From Theodoxus fluviatilis (lineage: Eukaryota; Mollusca; Gastropoda; Cycloneritida; Neritidae): 22,978 bases of DNA. The stretch spans positions 17,501 through 40,478 of the forward strand of contig JAWQFJ010014251.1 in assembly GCA_034096865.1 (NCBI GenBank), given 5' to 3'. The first letter of the stretch is position 1, and every line of letters starts with the position of its first letter. Shown here piece by piece: positions 8,899-20,400 of the stretch. Under the pieces are notes generated by a model that worked only from the letters and a program-made list of their open reading frames with translations, did no database searches and was not told the origin of the DNA. A program made the translations under genes and the position numbers.

Positions 8899-8997
8899 CG
8901 GGAGATCGGTGGAAAAAAAATCGGGAGATTTACGAAGCTAGCGGGAGGTCGGGAGATAGGGTCTGAAATCGGGAGTCTCCCGCTAAAATCGGGAGAG
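8899..8997 (+). repeat. subterminal CGGGAG repeats, right end, with a palindrome
   Basis: CGGGAG occurs at 8899, 8922, 8942, 8950, 8970 and 8990 on the plus strand. At 8970-8982 it forms the dyad CGGGAGTCTCCCG, and CTCCCGCTAAAATCGGGAG (8977-8995) is a second overlapping inverted pair. These words are denser than at the left end and may be transposase-binding sites. Confidence 0.75.
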
Positions 8998-9009
8998 TAA
9001 ACAGGTCTG
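8997..9009 (-). repeat. right terminal inverted repeat
   Basis: GTAAACAGGTCTG is the reverse complement of 8049-8061 and is followed at once by the GTGGGG target duplication (9010-9015), which fixes the element end at 9009. Confidence 0.9.
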
Positions 9010-10357
9010 GTGGGGTAGTCCTGTCTAAAGGGAAAGTTTCCCACACAGAGACTGCACTCCCAGGTCTATCCAATCTCTGAGTGGGGTAGTCCTGTCTAAA
9101 GGGAAAGTTTCCCACACAGAGACTGCACTCCCAGGTCTATCCAATCTCTGAGTGGGGTAGTCCTGTCTAAAGGGAAAGTTTCCCACACAGAGACTGCACT
9201 CCCAGGTCTATCCAATCTCTGAGTGGGGTAGTCCTGTCTAAAGGGAAAGTTTCCCACACAGAGACTGCACTCCCAGGTCTATCCAATCTCTGTGTGGGCT
9301 GGCCCTGTCTAAAGGGAAAGTTTCCCACACAGAGACTGCACTCCCAGGTCTATCCAATCTCTGAGTGGGGTAGCCCTGTCTAAAGGGAAAGTTTCCCACA
9401 CAGAGACTGCACTCCCAGGTCTATCCAATCTCTGTGTGGGCTGGCCCTGTCTAAAGGGAAAGTTTCCCACACAGAGACTGCACTCCCAGGTCTATCCAAT
9501 CTCTGAGTGGGCTGGCCCTGTCTAAAGGGAAAGTTTCCCACACAGAGACTTCACTCCCAGGTCTATCCAATCTCTGAGTGGGCTGGCCCTGTCTAAAGGG
9601 AAAGTTTCCCACACAGAGACTTCACTCCCAGGTCTATCCAATCTCTGAGTGGGCTGGCCCTGTCTAAAGGGAAAGTTTCCCACACAGAGACTTCACTCCC
9701 AGGTCTATCCAATCTCTGAGTGGGCTGGCCCTGTCTAAAGGGAAAGTTTCCCACACAGAGACTGCACTCCCAGGTCTATCCAATCTCTGAGTGGGCTGGC
9801 CCTGTCTAAAGGGAAAGTTTCCCACACAGAGACTGCACTCCCAGGTCTATCCAATCTCTGAGTGGGCTGGCCCTGTCTAAAGGGAAAGTTTCCCACACAG
9901 AGACTGCACTCCCAGGTCTATCCAATCTCTGAGTGGGCTGGCCCTGTCTAAAGGGAAAGTTTCCCACACAGAGACTGCACTCCCAGGTCTATCCAATCTC
10001 TGTGTGGGCTGGCCCTGTCTAAAGGGAAAGTTTCCCACACAGAGACTGCACTCCCAGGTCTATCCAATCTCTGTGTGGGCTGGCCCTGTCTAAAGGGAAA
10101 GTTTCCCACACAGAGACTGCACTCCCAGGTCTATCCAATCTCTGAGTGGGCTGGCCCTGTCTAAAGGGAAAGTTTCCCACACAGAGACTGCACTCCCAGG
10201 TCTATCCAATCTCTGAGTGGGCTGGCCCTGTCTAAAGGGAAAGTTTCCCACACAGAGACTGCACTCCCAGGTCTATCCAATCTCTGAGTGGGCTGGCCCT
10301 GTCTAAAGGGAAAGTTTCCCACACAGAGACTTCACTCCCAGGTCTATCCAATCTCTG

Positions 10358-10388
10358 AGACTGCACTCCCAGGTCTATCCAATCTCTG
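10358..10388. repeat. 31-bp truncated monomer (first of eleven)
   Basis: After CTCTG the sequence returns to AGACTGCACTCCC instead of AGTGGG, so 40 bp of the monomer is missing. Ten more with the same junction lie at 10460-10490, 12548-12578, 12721-12751, 15235-15265, 16615-16645, 18065-18095, 18167-18197, 18269-18299, 20713-20743 and 22306-22336. The missing piece lies between GAG trinucleotides present at both ends. Confidence 0.93.
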
Positions 10389-11899
10389 AGTGGGGTAGCC
10401 CTGTCTAAAGTGAAAGTTTCCCACACAGAGACTTCACTCCCAGGTCTATCCAATCTCTGAGACTTCACTCCCAGGTCTATCCAATCTCTGAGTGGGGTAG
10501 CCCTGTCTAAAGGGAAAGTTTCCCACACAGAGACTGCACTCCCAGGTCTATCCAATCTCCGAGTGGGCTGGCCCTGTCTAAAGGGAAAGTTTCCCACACA
10601 GAGACTTCACTCCCAGGTCTATCCAATCTCTGAGTGGGCTGGCCCTGTCTAAAGGGAAAGTTTCCCACACAGAGACTGCACTCCCAGGTCTATCCAATCT
10701 CTGAGTGGTCTGGCCCTGTCTAAAGGGAAAGTTTCCCACACAGAGACTTCACTCCCAGGTCTATCCAATCTCTGAGTGGGGTAGTCCTGTCTAAAGGGAA
10801 AGTTTCCCACACAGAGACTTCACTCCCAGGTCTATCCAATCTCTGTGTGGGCTGGCCCTGTCTAAAGGGAAAGTTTCCCACACAGAGACTGCACTCCCAG
10901 GTCTATCCAATCTCTGTGTGGGCTGGCCCTGTCTAAAGTGAAAGTTTCCCACACAGAGACTGCACTCCCAGGTCTATCCAATCTCTGAGTGGGGTAGTCC
11001 TGTCTAAAGGGAAAGTTTCCCACACAGAGACTGCACTCCCAGGTCTGTCCAATCTCCGAGTGGGCTGGCCCTGTCTAAAGGGAAAGTTTCCCACACAGAG
11101 ACTGCACTCCCAGGTCTATCCAATCTCTGTGTGGGCTGGCCCTGTCTAAAGGGAAAGTTTCCCACACAGAGACTGCACTCCCAGGTCTATCCAATCTCTG
11201 TGTGGGCTGGCCCTGTCTAAAGGGAAAGTTTCCCACACAGAGACTGCACTCCCAGGTCTATCCAATCTCTGAGTGGGCTGGCCCTGTCTAAAGGGAAAGT
11301 TTCCCACACAGAGACTGCACTCCCAGGTCTATCCAATCTCTGAGTGGGGTAGTCCTGTCTAAAGGGAAAGTTTCCCACACAGAGACTGCACTCCCAGGTC
11401 TATCCAATCTCTGAGTGGGGTAGTCCTGTCTAAAGGGAAAGTTTCCCACACAGAGACTGCACTCCCAGGTCTATCCAATCTCTGAGTGGGGTAGTCCTGT
11501 CTAAAGGGAAAGTTTCCCACACAGAGACTGCACTCCCAGGTCTATCCAATCTCTGTGTGGGCTGGCCCTGTCTAAAGGGAAAGTTTCCCACACAGAGACT
11601 GCACTCCCAGGTCTATCCAATCTCTGTGTGGGCTGGCCCTGTCTAAAGGGAAAGTTTCCCACACAGAGACTGCACTCCCAGGTCTATCCAATCTCTGTGT
11701 GGGCTGGCCCTGTCTAAAGGGAAAGTTTCCCACACAGAGACTTCACTCCCAGGTCTATCCAATCTCTGGTGGGCTGGCCCTGTCTAAAGGGAAAGTTTCC
11801 CACACAGAGACTTCACTCCCAGGTCTATCCAATCTCTGAGTGGGCTGGCCCTGTCTAAAGGGAAAGTTTCCCACACAGAGACTTCACTCCCAGGTCTAT

Positions 11900-14800
11900 C
11901 CAATCTCCGAGTGGGGTAGCCCTGTCTAAAGGGAAAGTTTCCCACACAGAGACTGCACTCCCAGGTCTATCCAATCTCTGAGTGGGCTGGCCCTGTCTAA
12001 AGGGAAAGTTTCCCACACAGAGACTGCACTCCCAGGTCTATGCAATCTCTGAGTGGGCTGGCCCTGTCTAAAGGGAAAGTTTCCCACACAGAGACTTCAC
12101 TCCCAGGTCTATCCAATCTCCGAGTGGGGTAGCCCTGTCTAAAGGGAAAGTTTCCCACACAGAGACTGCACTCCCAGGTCTATCCAATCTCTGGTGGGCT
12201 GGCCCTGTCTAAAGGGAAAGTTTCCCACACAGAGACTTCACTCCCAGGTCTATCCAATCTCTGAGTGGGGTAGTCCTGTCTAAAGTGAAAGTTTCCCACA
12301 CAGAGACTGCACTCCCAGGTCTATCCAATCTCTGAGTGGGGTAGTCCTGTCTAAAGGGAAAGTTTCCCACACAGAGACTTCACTCCCAGGTCTATCCAAT
12401 CTCTGAGTGGGCTGGCCCTGTCTAAAGGGAAAGTTTCCCACACAGAGACTTCACTCCCAGGTCTATCCAATCTCTGAGTGGGCTGGCCCTGTCTAAAGGG
12501 AAAGTTTCCCACACAGAGACTTCACTCCCAGGTCTATCCAATCTCTGAGACTGCACTCCCAGGTCTATCCAATCTCTGAGTGGGCTGGCCCTGTCTAAAG
12601 TGAAAGTTTCCCACACAGAGACTTCACTCCCAGGTCTATCCAATCTCTGTGTGGGGTAGCCCTGTCTAAAGTGAAAGTTTCCCACACAGAGACTTCACTC
12701 CCAGGTCTATCCAATCTCTGAGACTTCACTCCCAGGTCTATCCAATCTCTGAGTGGGGTAGCCCTGTCTAAAGGGAAAGTTTCCCACACAGAGACTGCAC
12801 TCCCAGGTCTATCCAATCTCCGAGTGGGCTGGCCCTGTCTAAAGGGAAAGTTTCCCACACAGAGACTTCACTCCCAGGTCTATCCAATCTCTGTATGGGC
12901 TGGCCCTGTCTAAAGGGAAAGTTTCCCACACAGAGACTGCACTCCCAGGTCTATCCAATCTCTGAGTGGTCTGGCCCTGTCTAAAGGGAAAGTTTCCCAC
13001 ACAGAGACTTCACTCCCAGGTCTATCCAATCTCTGAGTGGGGTAGTCCTGTCTAAAGGGAAAGTTTCCCACACAGAGACTTCACTCCCAGGTCTATCCAA
13101 TCTCTGTGTGGGCTGGCCCTGTCAAAAGGGAAAGTTTCCCACACAGAGACTGCACTCCCAGGTCTATCCAATCTCTGAGTGGGCTGGCCCTGTCTAAAGT
13201 GAAAGTTTCCCACACAGAGACTGCACTCCCAGGTCTATCCAATCTCTGAGTGGGGTAGTCCTGTCTAAAGGGAAAGTTTCCCACACAGAGACTGCACTCC
13301 CAGGTCTATCCAATCTCTGTGTGGGCTGGCCCTGTCTAAAGGGAAAGTTTCCCACACAGAGACTGCACTCCCAGGTCTATCCAATCTCTGAGTGGGCTGT
13401 CCTGTCTAAAGGGAAAGTTTCCCACACAGAGACTGCACTCCCAGGTCTATCCAATCTCTGAGTGGGGTAGTCCTGTCTAAAGGGAAAGTTTCCCACACAG
13501 AGACTGCACTCCCAGGTCTGTCCAATCTCTGAGTGGGCTGGCCCTGTCTAAAGGGAAAGTTTCCCACACAGAGACTGCACTCCCAGGTCTATCCAATCTC
13601 TGAGTGGGCTGGCCCTGTCTAAAGGGAAAGTTTCCCACACAGAGACTGCACTCCCAGGTCTATCCAATCTCTGAGTGGGGTAGTCCTGTCTAAAGGGAAA
13701 GTTTCCCACACAGAGACTGCACTCCCAGGTCTATCCAATCTCTGTGTGGGCTGGCCCTGTCTAAAGGGAAAGTTTCCCACACAGAGACTGCACTCCCAGG
13801 TCTATCCAATCTCTGAGTGGGCTAGCCCTGTCTAAAGGGAAAGTTTCCCACACAGAGACTGCACTCCCAGGTCTATCCAATCTCTGAGTGGGGTAGTCCT
13901 GTCTAAAGGGAAAGTTTCCCACACAGAGACTGCACTCCCAGGTCTATCCAATCTCTGAGTGGGGTAGTCCTGTCTAAAGGGAAAGTTTCCCACACAGAGA
14001 CTGCACTCCCAGGTCTATCCAATCTCTGTGTGGGCTGGCCCTGTCTAAAGGGAAAGTTTCCCACACAGAGACTGCACTCCCAGGTCTATCCAATCTCTGT
14101 GTGGGCTGGCCCTGTCTAAAGGGAAAGTTTCCCACACAGAGACTGCACTCCCAGGTCTATCCAATCTCTGAGTGGGGTAGTCCTGTCTAAAGGGAAAGTT
14201 TCCCACACAGAGACTGCACTCCCAGGTCTATCCAATCTCTGTGTGGGCTGGCCCTGTCTAAAGGGAAAGTTTCCCACACAGAGACTGCACTCCCAGGTCT
14301 ATCCAATCTCTGTGTGGGCTGGCCCTGTCTAAAGGGAAAGTTTCCCACACAGAGACTGCACTCCCAGGTCTATCCAATCTCTGTGTGGGCTGGCCCTGTC
14401 TAAAGGGAAAGTTTCCCACACAGAGACTTCACTCCCAGGTCTATCCAATCTCTGTGTGGGCTGGCCCTGTCTAAAGGGAAAGTTTCCCACACAGAGACTT
14501 CACTCCCAGGTCTATCCAATCTCTGAGTGGGCTGGCCCTGTCTAAAGGGAAAGTTTCCCACACAGAGACTTCACTCCCAGGTCTATCCAATCTTCGAGTG
14601 GGGTAGCCCTGTCTAAAGGGAAAGTTTCCCACACAGAGACTGCACTCCCAGGTCTATCCAATCTCTGAGCGGGCTGGCCCTGTCTAAAGGGAAAGTTTCC
14701 CACACAGAGACTTCACTCCCAGGTCTATGCAATCTCTGAGTGGGCTGGCCCTGTCTAAAGGGAAAGTTTCCCACACAGAGACTTCACTCCCAGGTCTATC

Positions 14801-16752
14801 CAATCTCCGAGTGGGGTAGCCCTGTCTAAAGGGAAAGTTTCCCACACAGAGACTGCACTCCCAGGTCTATCCAATCTCTGGTGGGCTGGCCCTGTCTAAA
14901 GGGAAAGTTTCCCACACAGAGACTTCACTCCCAGGTCTATCCAATCTCTGAGTGGGGTAGTCCTGTCTAAAGTGAAAGTTTCCCACACAGAGACTGCACT
15001 CCCAGGTCTATCCAATCTCTGAGTGGGGTAGTCCTGTCTAAAGGGAAAGTTTCCCACACAGAGACTTCACTCCCAGGTCTATCCAATCTCTGAGTGGGCT
15101 GGCCCTGTCTAAAGGGAAAGTTTCCCACACAGAGACTTCACTCCCAGGTCTATCCAATCTCTGAGTGGGCTGGCCCTGTCTAAAGGGAAAGTTTCCCACA
15201 CAGAGACTTCACTCCCAGGTCTATCCAATCTCTGAGACTGCACTCCCAGGTCTATCCAATCTCTGAGTGGTCTGGCCCTGTCTAAAGGGAAAGTTTCCCA
15301 CACAGAGACTTCACTCCCAGGTCTATCCAATCTCTGAGTGGGCTGGCCCTGTCTAAAGGGAAAGTTTCCCACACAGAGACTTCACTCCCAGGTCTATCCA
15401 ATCTCTGAGTGGGCTGGCCCTGTCTAAAGGGAAAGTTTCCCACACAGAGACTTCACTCCCAGGTCTATCCAATCTCTGAGTGGGCTGGCTCTGTCTAAAG
15501 GGAAAGTTTCCCACACAGAGACTGCACTCCCAGGTCTATCCAATCTCTGAGTGGGCTGGCCCTGTCTAAAGGGAAAGTTTCCCACACAGAGACTTCACTC
15601 CCAGATCTATCCAATCTCTGTGTGGGGTAGCCCTGTCTAAAGGGAAAGTTTCCCACACAGAGACTGCACTCCCAGGTCTATCCAATCTCTGTGTGGGCTG
15701 GCCCTGTCTAAAGGGAAAGTTTCCCACACAGAGACTTCACTCCCAGGTCTATCCAATCTCTGAGTGGGGTAGCCCTGTCTAAAGGGAAAGTTTCCCACAC
15801 AGAGACTGCACTCCCAGGTCTGTCCAATCTCTGTGTGGGGTAGCCCTGTCTAAAGGGAAAGTTTCCCACACAGAGACTGCACTCCCAGGTCTATCCAATC
15901 TCTGAGTGGGCTGGCCCTGTCTAAAGGGAAAGTTTCCCACACAGAGACTTCACTCCCAGGTCTATCCAATCTCCGAGTGGGCTGGCCCTGTCTAAAGGGA
16001 AAGTTTCCCACACAGAGACTTCACTCCCAGGTCTGTCCAATCTCTGAGTGGGGTAGCCCTGTCTAAAGGGAAAGTTTCCCACACAGAGACTTCACTCCCA
16101 GGTCTATCCAATCTCTGAGTGGGCTGGCCCTGTCTAAAGGGAAAGTTTCCCGCACAGAGACTGCACTCCCAGGTCTATCCAATCTCTGTGTGGGCTGGCC
16201 CTGTCTAAAGGGAAAGTTTCCCACACAGAGACTTCACTCCCAGGTCTATCCAACCTCTGAGTGGGGTAGTCCTGTCTAAAGGGAAAGTTTCCCACACAGA
16301 GACTTCACTCCCAGGTCTATCCAATCTCTGTGTGGGCTGGCCCTGTCTAAAGGGAAAGTTTCCCACACAGAGACTGCACTCCCAGGTCTATCCAATCTCT
16401 GTGTGGGCTGGCCCTGTCTAAAGGGAAAGTTTCCCACACAGAGACTGCACTCCCAGGTCTATCCAATCTCTGAGTGGGCTGGCCCTGTCTAAAGTGAAAG
16501 TTTCCCACACAGAGACTGCACTCCCAGGTCTATCCAATCTCTGAGTGGGCTGGCCCTGTCTAAAGGGAAAGTTTCCCACACAGAGACTTCACTCCCAGGT
16601 CTATCCAATCTCTGAGACTTCACTCCCAGGTCTATCCAATCTCTGAGTGGGGTAGCCCTGTCTAAAGGGAAAGTTTCCCACACAGAGACTGCACTCCCAG
16701 GTCTATCCAATCTCTGAGTGGGCTGGCCCTGTCTAAAGGGAAAGTTTCCCAC
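11900..16752. repeat. higher-order repeat block, copy 1
   Basis: Rare variants here recur in copy 2 at nearly constant distance. CTCCGAG at 11909 and 12122 and CTCTGGTGGG at 12193 recur 5588 bp later. GTCAAAAGGG at 13121 recurs 5548 bp later. CTGGCTCTGTC near 15487, CTGTCCAATCTCTGTG near 15821 and CCCGCACAGAG near 16151 recur 5478 bp later. The offset changes equal whole or truncated monomers gained or lost. Inside the block a second layer of about 2.7 kb is visible (landmarks at 12193 and 14880). Confidence 0.85.
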
Positions 16753-17487
16753 ACAGAGACTGCACTCCCAGGTCTATCCAATCTCTGAGTGGGGTAGTCC
16801 TGTCTAAAGGGAAAGTTTCCCACACAGAGACTTCACTCCCAGGTCTATCCAATCTCTGTGTGGGCTGGCCCTGTCTAAAGGGAAAGTTTCCCACACAGAG
16901 ACTTCACTCCCAGGTCTGTCCAATCTCTGAGTGGGCTGGCCCTGTCTAAAGTGAAAGTTTCCCACACAGAGACTTCACTCCCAGGTCTATCCAATCTCTG
17001 AGTGGGGTAGTCCTGTCTAAAGGGAAAGTTTCCCACACAGAGACTGCACTCCCAGGTCTATCCAATCTCTGAGTGGGGTAGTCCTGTCTAAAGGGAAAGT
17101 TTCCCACACAGAGACTGCACTCCCAGGTCTATCCAATCTCTGTGTGGGCTGGCCCTGTCTAAAGGGAAAGTTTCCCACACAGAGACTGCACTCCCAGGTC
17201 TATCCAATCTCTGTGTGGGCTGGCCCTGTCTAAAGGGAAAGTTTCCCACACAGAGACTTCACTCCCAGGTCTATCCAATCTCTGTGTGGGCTGGCCCTGT
17301 CTAAAGGGAAAGTTTCCCACACAGAGACTTCACTCCCAGGTCTATCCAATCTCTGAGTGGGCTGGCCCTGTCTAAAGGGAAAGTTTCCCACACAGAGACT
17401 TCACTCCCAGGTCTATCCAATCTCTGAGTGGGCTGGCCCTGTCTAAAGGGAAAGTTTCCCACACAGAGACTTCACTCCCAGGTCTAT

Positions 17488-20400
17488 CCAATCTCCGAGT
17501 GGGGTAGCCCTGTCTAAAGGGAAAGTTTCCCACACAGAGACTGCACTCGCAGGTCTATCCAATCTCTGAGTGGGCTGGCCCTGTCTAAAGGGAAAGTTTC
17601 CCACACAGAGACTTCACTCCCAGGTCTATCCAATCTCTGAGTGGGCTGGCCCTGTCTAAAGGGAAAGTTTCCCACACAGAGACTTCACTCCCAGGTCTAT
17701 CCAATCTCCGAGTGGGGTAGCCCTGTCTAAAGGGAAAGTTTCCCACACAGAGACTGCACTCCCAGGTCTATCCAATCTCTGGTGGGCTGGCCCTGTCTAA
17801 AGGGAAAGTTTCCCACACAGAGACTTCACTCCCAGGTCTATCCAATCTCTGAGTGGGGTAGTCCTGTCTAAAGTGAAAGTTTCCCACACAGAGACTGCAC
17901 TCCCAGGTCTATCCAATCTCTGAGTGGGGTAGTCCTGTCTAAAGGGAAAGTTTCCCACACAGAGACTTCACTCCCAGGTCTATCCAATCTCTGAGTGGGC
18001 TGGCCCTGTCTAAAGGGAAAGTTTCCCACACAGAGACTTCACTCCCAGGTCTATCCAATCTCTGAGACTGCACTCCCAGGTCTATCCAATCTCTGAGTGG
18101 GCTGGCCCTGTCTAAAGTGAAAGTTTCCCACACAGAGACTTCACTCCCAGGTCTATTCAATCTCTGAGACTTCACTCCCAGGTCTATCCAATCTCTGTGT
18201 GGGGTAGCCCTGTCTAAAGTGAAAGTTTCCCACACAGAGACTTCACTCCCAGGTCTATCCAATCTCTGAGACTTCACTCCCAGGTCTATCCAATCTCTGA
18301 GTGGGGTAGCCCTGTCTAAAGGGAAAGTTTCCCACACAGAGACTGCACTCCCAGGTCTATCCAATCTCCGAGTGGGCTGGCCCTGTCTAAAGGGAAAGTT
18401 TCCCACACAGAGACTTCACTCCCAGGTCTATCCAATCTCTGTATGGGCTGGCCCTGTCTAAAGGGAAAGTTTCCCACACAGAGACTGCACTCCCAGGTCT
18501 ATCCAATCTCTGAGTGGTCTGGCCCTGTCTAAAGGGAAAGTTTCCCACACAGAGACTTCACTCCCAGGTCTATCCAATCTCTGAGTGGGGTAGTCCTGTC
18601 TAAAGGGAAAGTTTCCCACACAGAGACTTCACTCCCAGGTCTATCCAATCTCTGTGTGGGCTGGCCCTGTCAAAAGGGAAAGTTTCCCACACAGAGACTG
18701 CACTCCCAGGTCTATCCAATCTCTGAGTGGGCTGGCCCTGTCTAAAGTGAAAGTTTCCCACACAGAGACTGCACTCCCAGGTCTATCCAATCTCTGAGTG
18801 GGGTAGTCCTGTCTAAAGGGAAAGTTTCCCACACAGAGACTGCACTCCCAGGTCTATCCAATCTCTGTGTGGGCTGGCCCTGTCTAAAGGGAAAGTTTCC
18901 CACACAGAGACTGCACTCCCAGGTATATCCAATCTCTGAGTGGGCTGGCCCTGTCTAAAGGGAAAGTTTCCCACACAGAGACTGCACTCCCAGGTCTATC
19001 CAATCTCTGTGTGGGCTGGCCCTGTCTAAAGGGAAAGTTTCCCACACAGAGACTGCACTCCCAGGTCTATCCAATCTCTGTGTGGGCTGGCCCTGTCTAA
19101 AGGGAAAGTTTCCCACACAGAGACTGCACTCCCAGGTATATCCAATCTCTGAGTGGGCTGGCCCTGTCTAAAGGGAAAGTTTCCCACAATAAGACTGCAC
19201 TCCCAGGTCTATCCAATCTCTGAGTGGGGTAGTCCTGTCTAAAGGGAAAGTTTCCCACACAGAGACTGCACTCCCAGGTCTATCCAATCTCTGAGTGGGG
19301 TAGTCCTGTCTAAAGGGAAAGTTTCCTACACAGAGACTGCACTCCCAGGTCTATCCAATCTCTGAGTGGGGTAGTCCTGTCTAAAGGGAAAGTTTCCCAC
19401 ACAGAGACTGCACTCCCAGGTCTATCCAATCTCTGAGTGGGGTAGTCCTGTCTAAAGGGAAAGTTTCCCACACAGAGACTGCACTCCCAGGTCTATCCAA
19501 TCTCTGTGTGGGCTGGCCCTGTCTAAAGGGAAAGTTTCCCACACAGAGACTGCACTCCCAGGTCTATCCAATCTCTGTGTGGGCTGGCCCTGTCTAAAGG
19601 GAAAGTTTCCCACACAGAGACTGCACTCCCAGGTCTATCCAATCTCTGTGTGGGCTGGCCCTGTCTAAAGGGAAAGTTTCCCACACAGAGACTGCACTCC
19701 CAGGTCTATCCAATCTCTGTGTGGGCTGGCCCTGTCTAAAGGGAAAGTTTCCCACACAGAGACTTCACTCCCAGGTCTATCCAATCTCTGAGTGGGCTGG
19801 CCCTGTCTAAAGGGAAAGTTTCCCACACAGAGACTTCACTCCCAGGTCTATCCAATCTCTGAGTGGGCTGGCCCTGTCTAAAGGGAAAGTTTCCCACACA
19901 GAGACTTCACTCCCAGGTCTATCCAATCTCCGAGTGGGGTAGCCCTGTCTAAAGGGAAAGTTTCCCACACAGAGACTGCACTCCCAGGTCTATCCAATCT
20001 CTGAGTGGGCTGGCCCTGTCTAAAGGGAAAGTTTCCCACACAGAGACTTCACTCCCAGGTCTATGCAATCTCTGAGTGGGCTGGCCCTGTCTAAAGGGAA
20101 AGTTTCCCACACAGAGACTTCACTCCCAGGTCTATCCAATCTCTGAGTGGGGTAGTCCTGTCTAAAGGGAAAGTTTCCCACACAGAGACTGCACTCCCAG
20201 GTCTATCCAATCTCCGAGTGGGCTGGCCCTGTCTAAAGGGAAAGTTTCCCACACAGAGACTTCACTCCCAGGTCTATCCAATCTCTGTATGGGCTGGCCC
20301 TGTCTAAAGGGAAAGTTTCCCACACAGAGACTGCACTCCCAGGTCTATCCAATCTCTGGTGGGCTGGCCCTGTCTAAAGGGAAAGTTTCCCACACAGAGA

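Larger units (their letters stand above)
8049..9009 (-). mobile_element. non-autonomous DNA transposon with 13-bp TIRs, hAT-like
   Basis: The element is 961 bp and ends in perfect 13-bp inverted repeats, CAGACCTGTTTAC at 8049-8061 and its complement at 8997-9009, flanked by a 6-bp duplication GTGGGG. Inside are many CGGGAG subterminal words, a minus-strand transposase start with a BED-like finger (8450-8705), a long CT/CG low-complexity tract, and an AT-rich 3' part. The CAG terminus, subterminal repeats and BED-like finger fit the hAT superfamily, but hAT elements usually duplicate 8 bp, so a 6-bp duplication leaves the superfamily open (other 6-bp duplicators exist). The catalytic domain is absent, so mobilisation would need an enzyme supplied elsewhere. 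The intact ends suggest a fairly young insertion. Confidence 0.85.
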
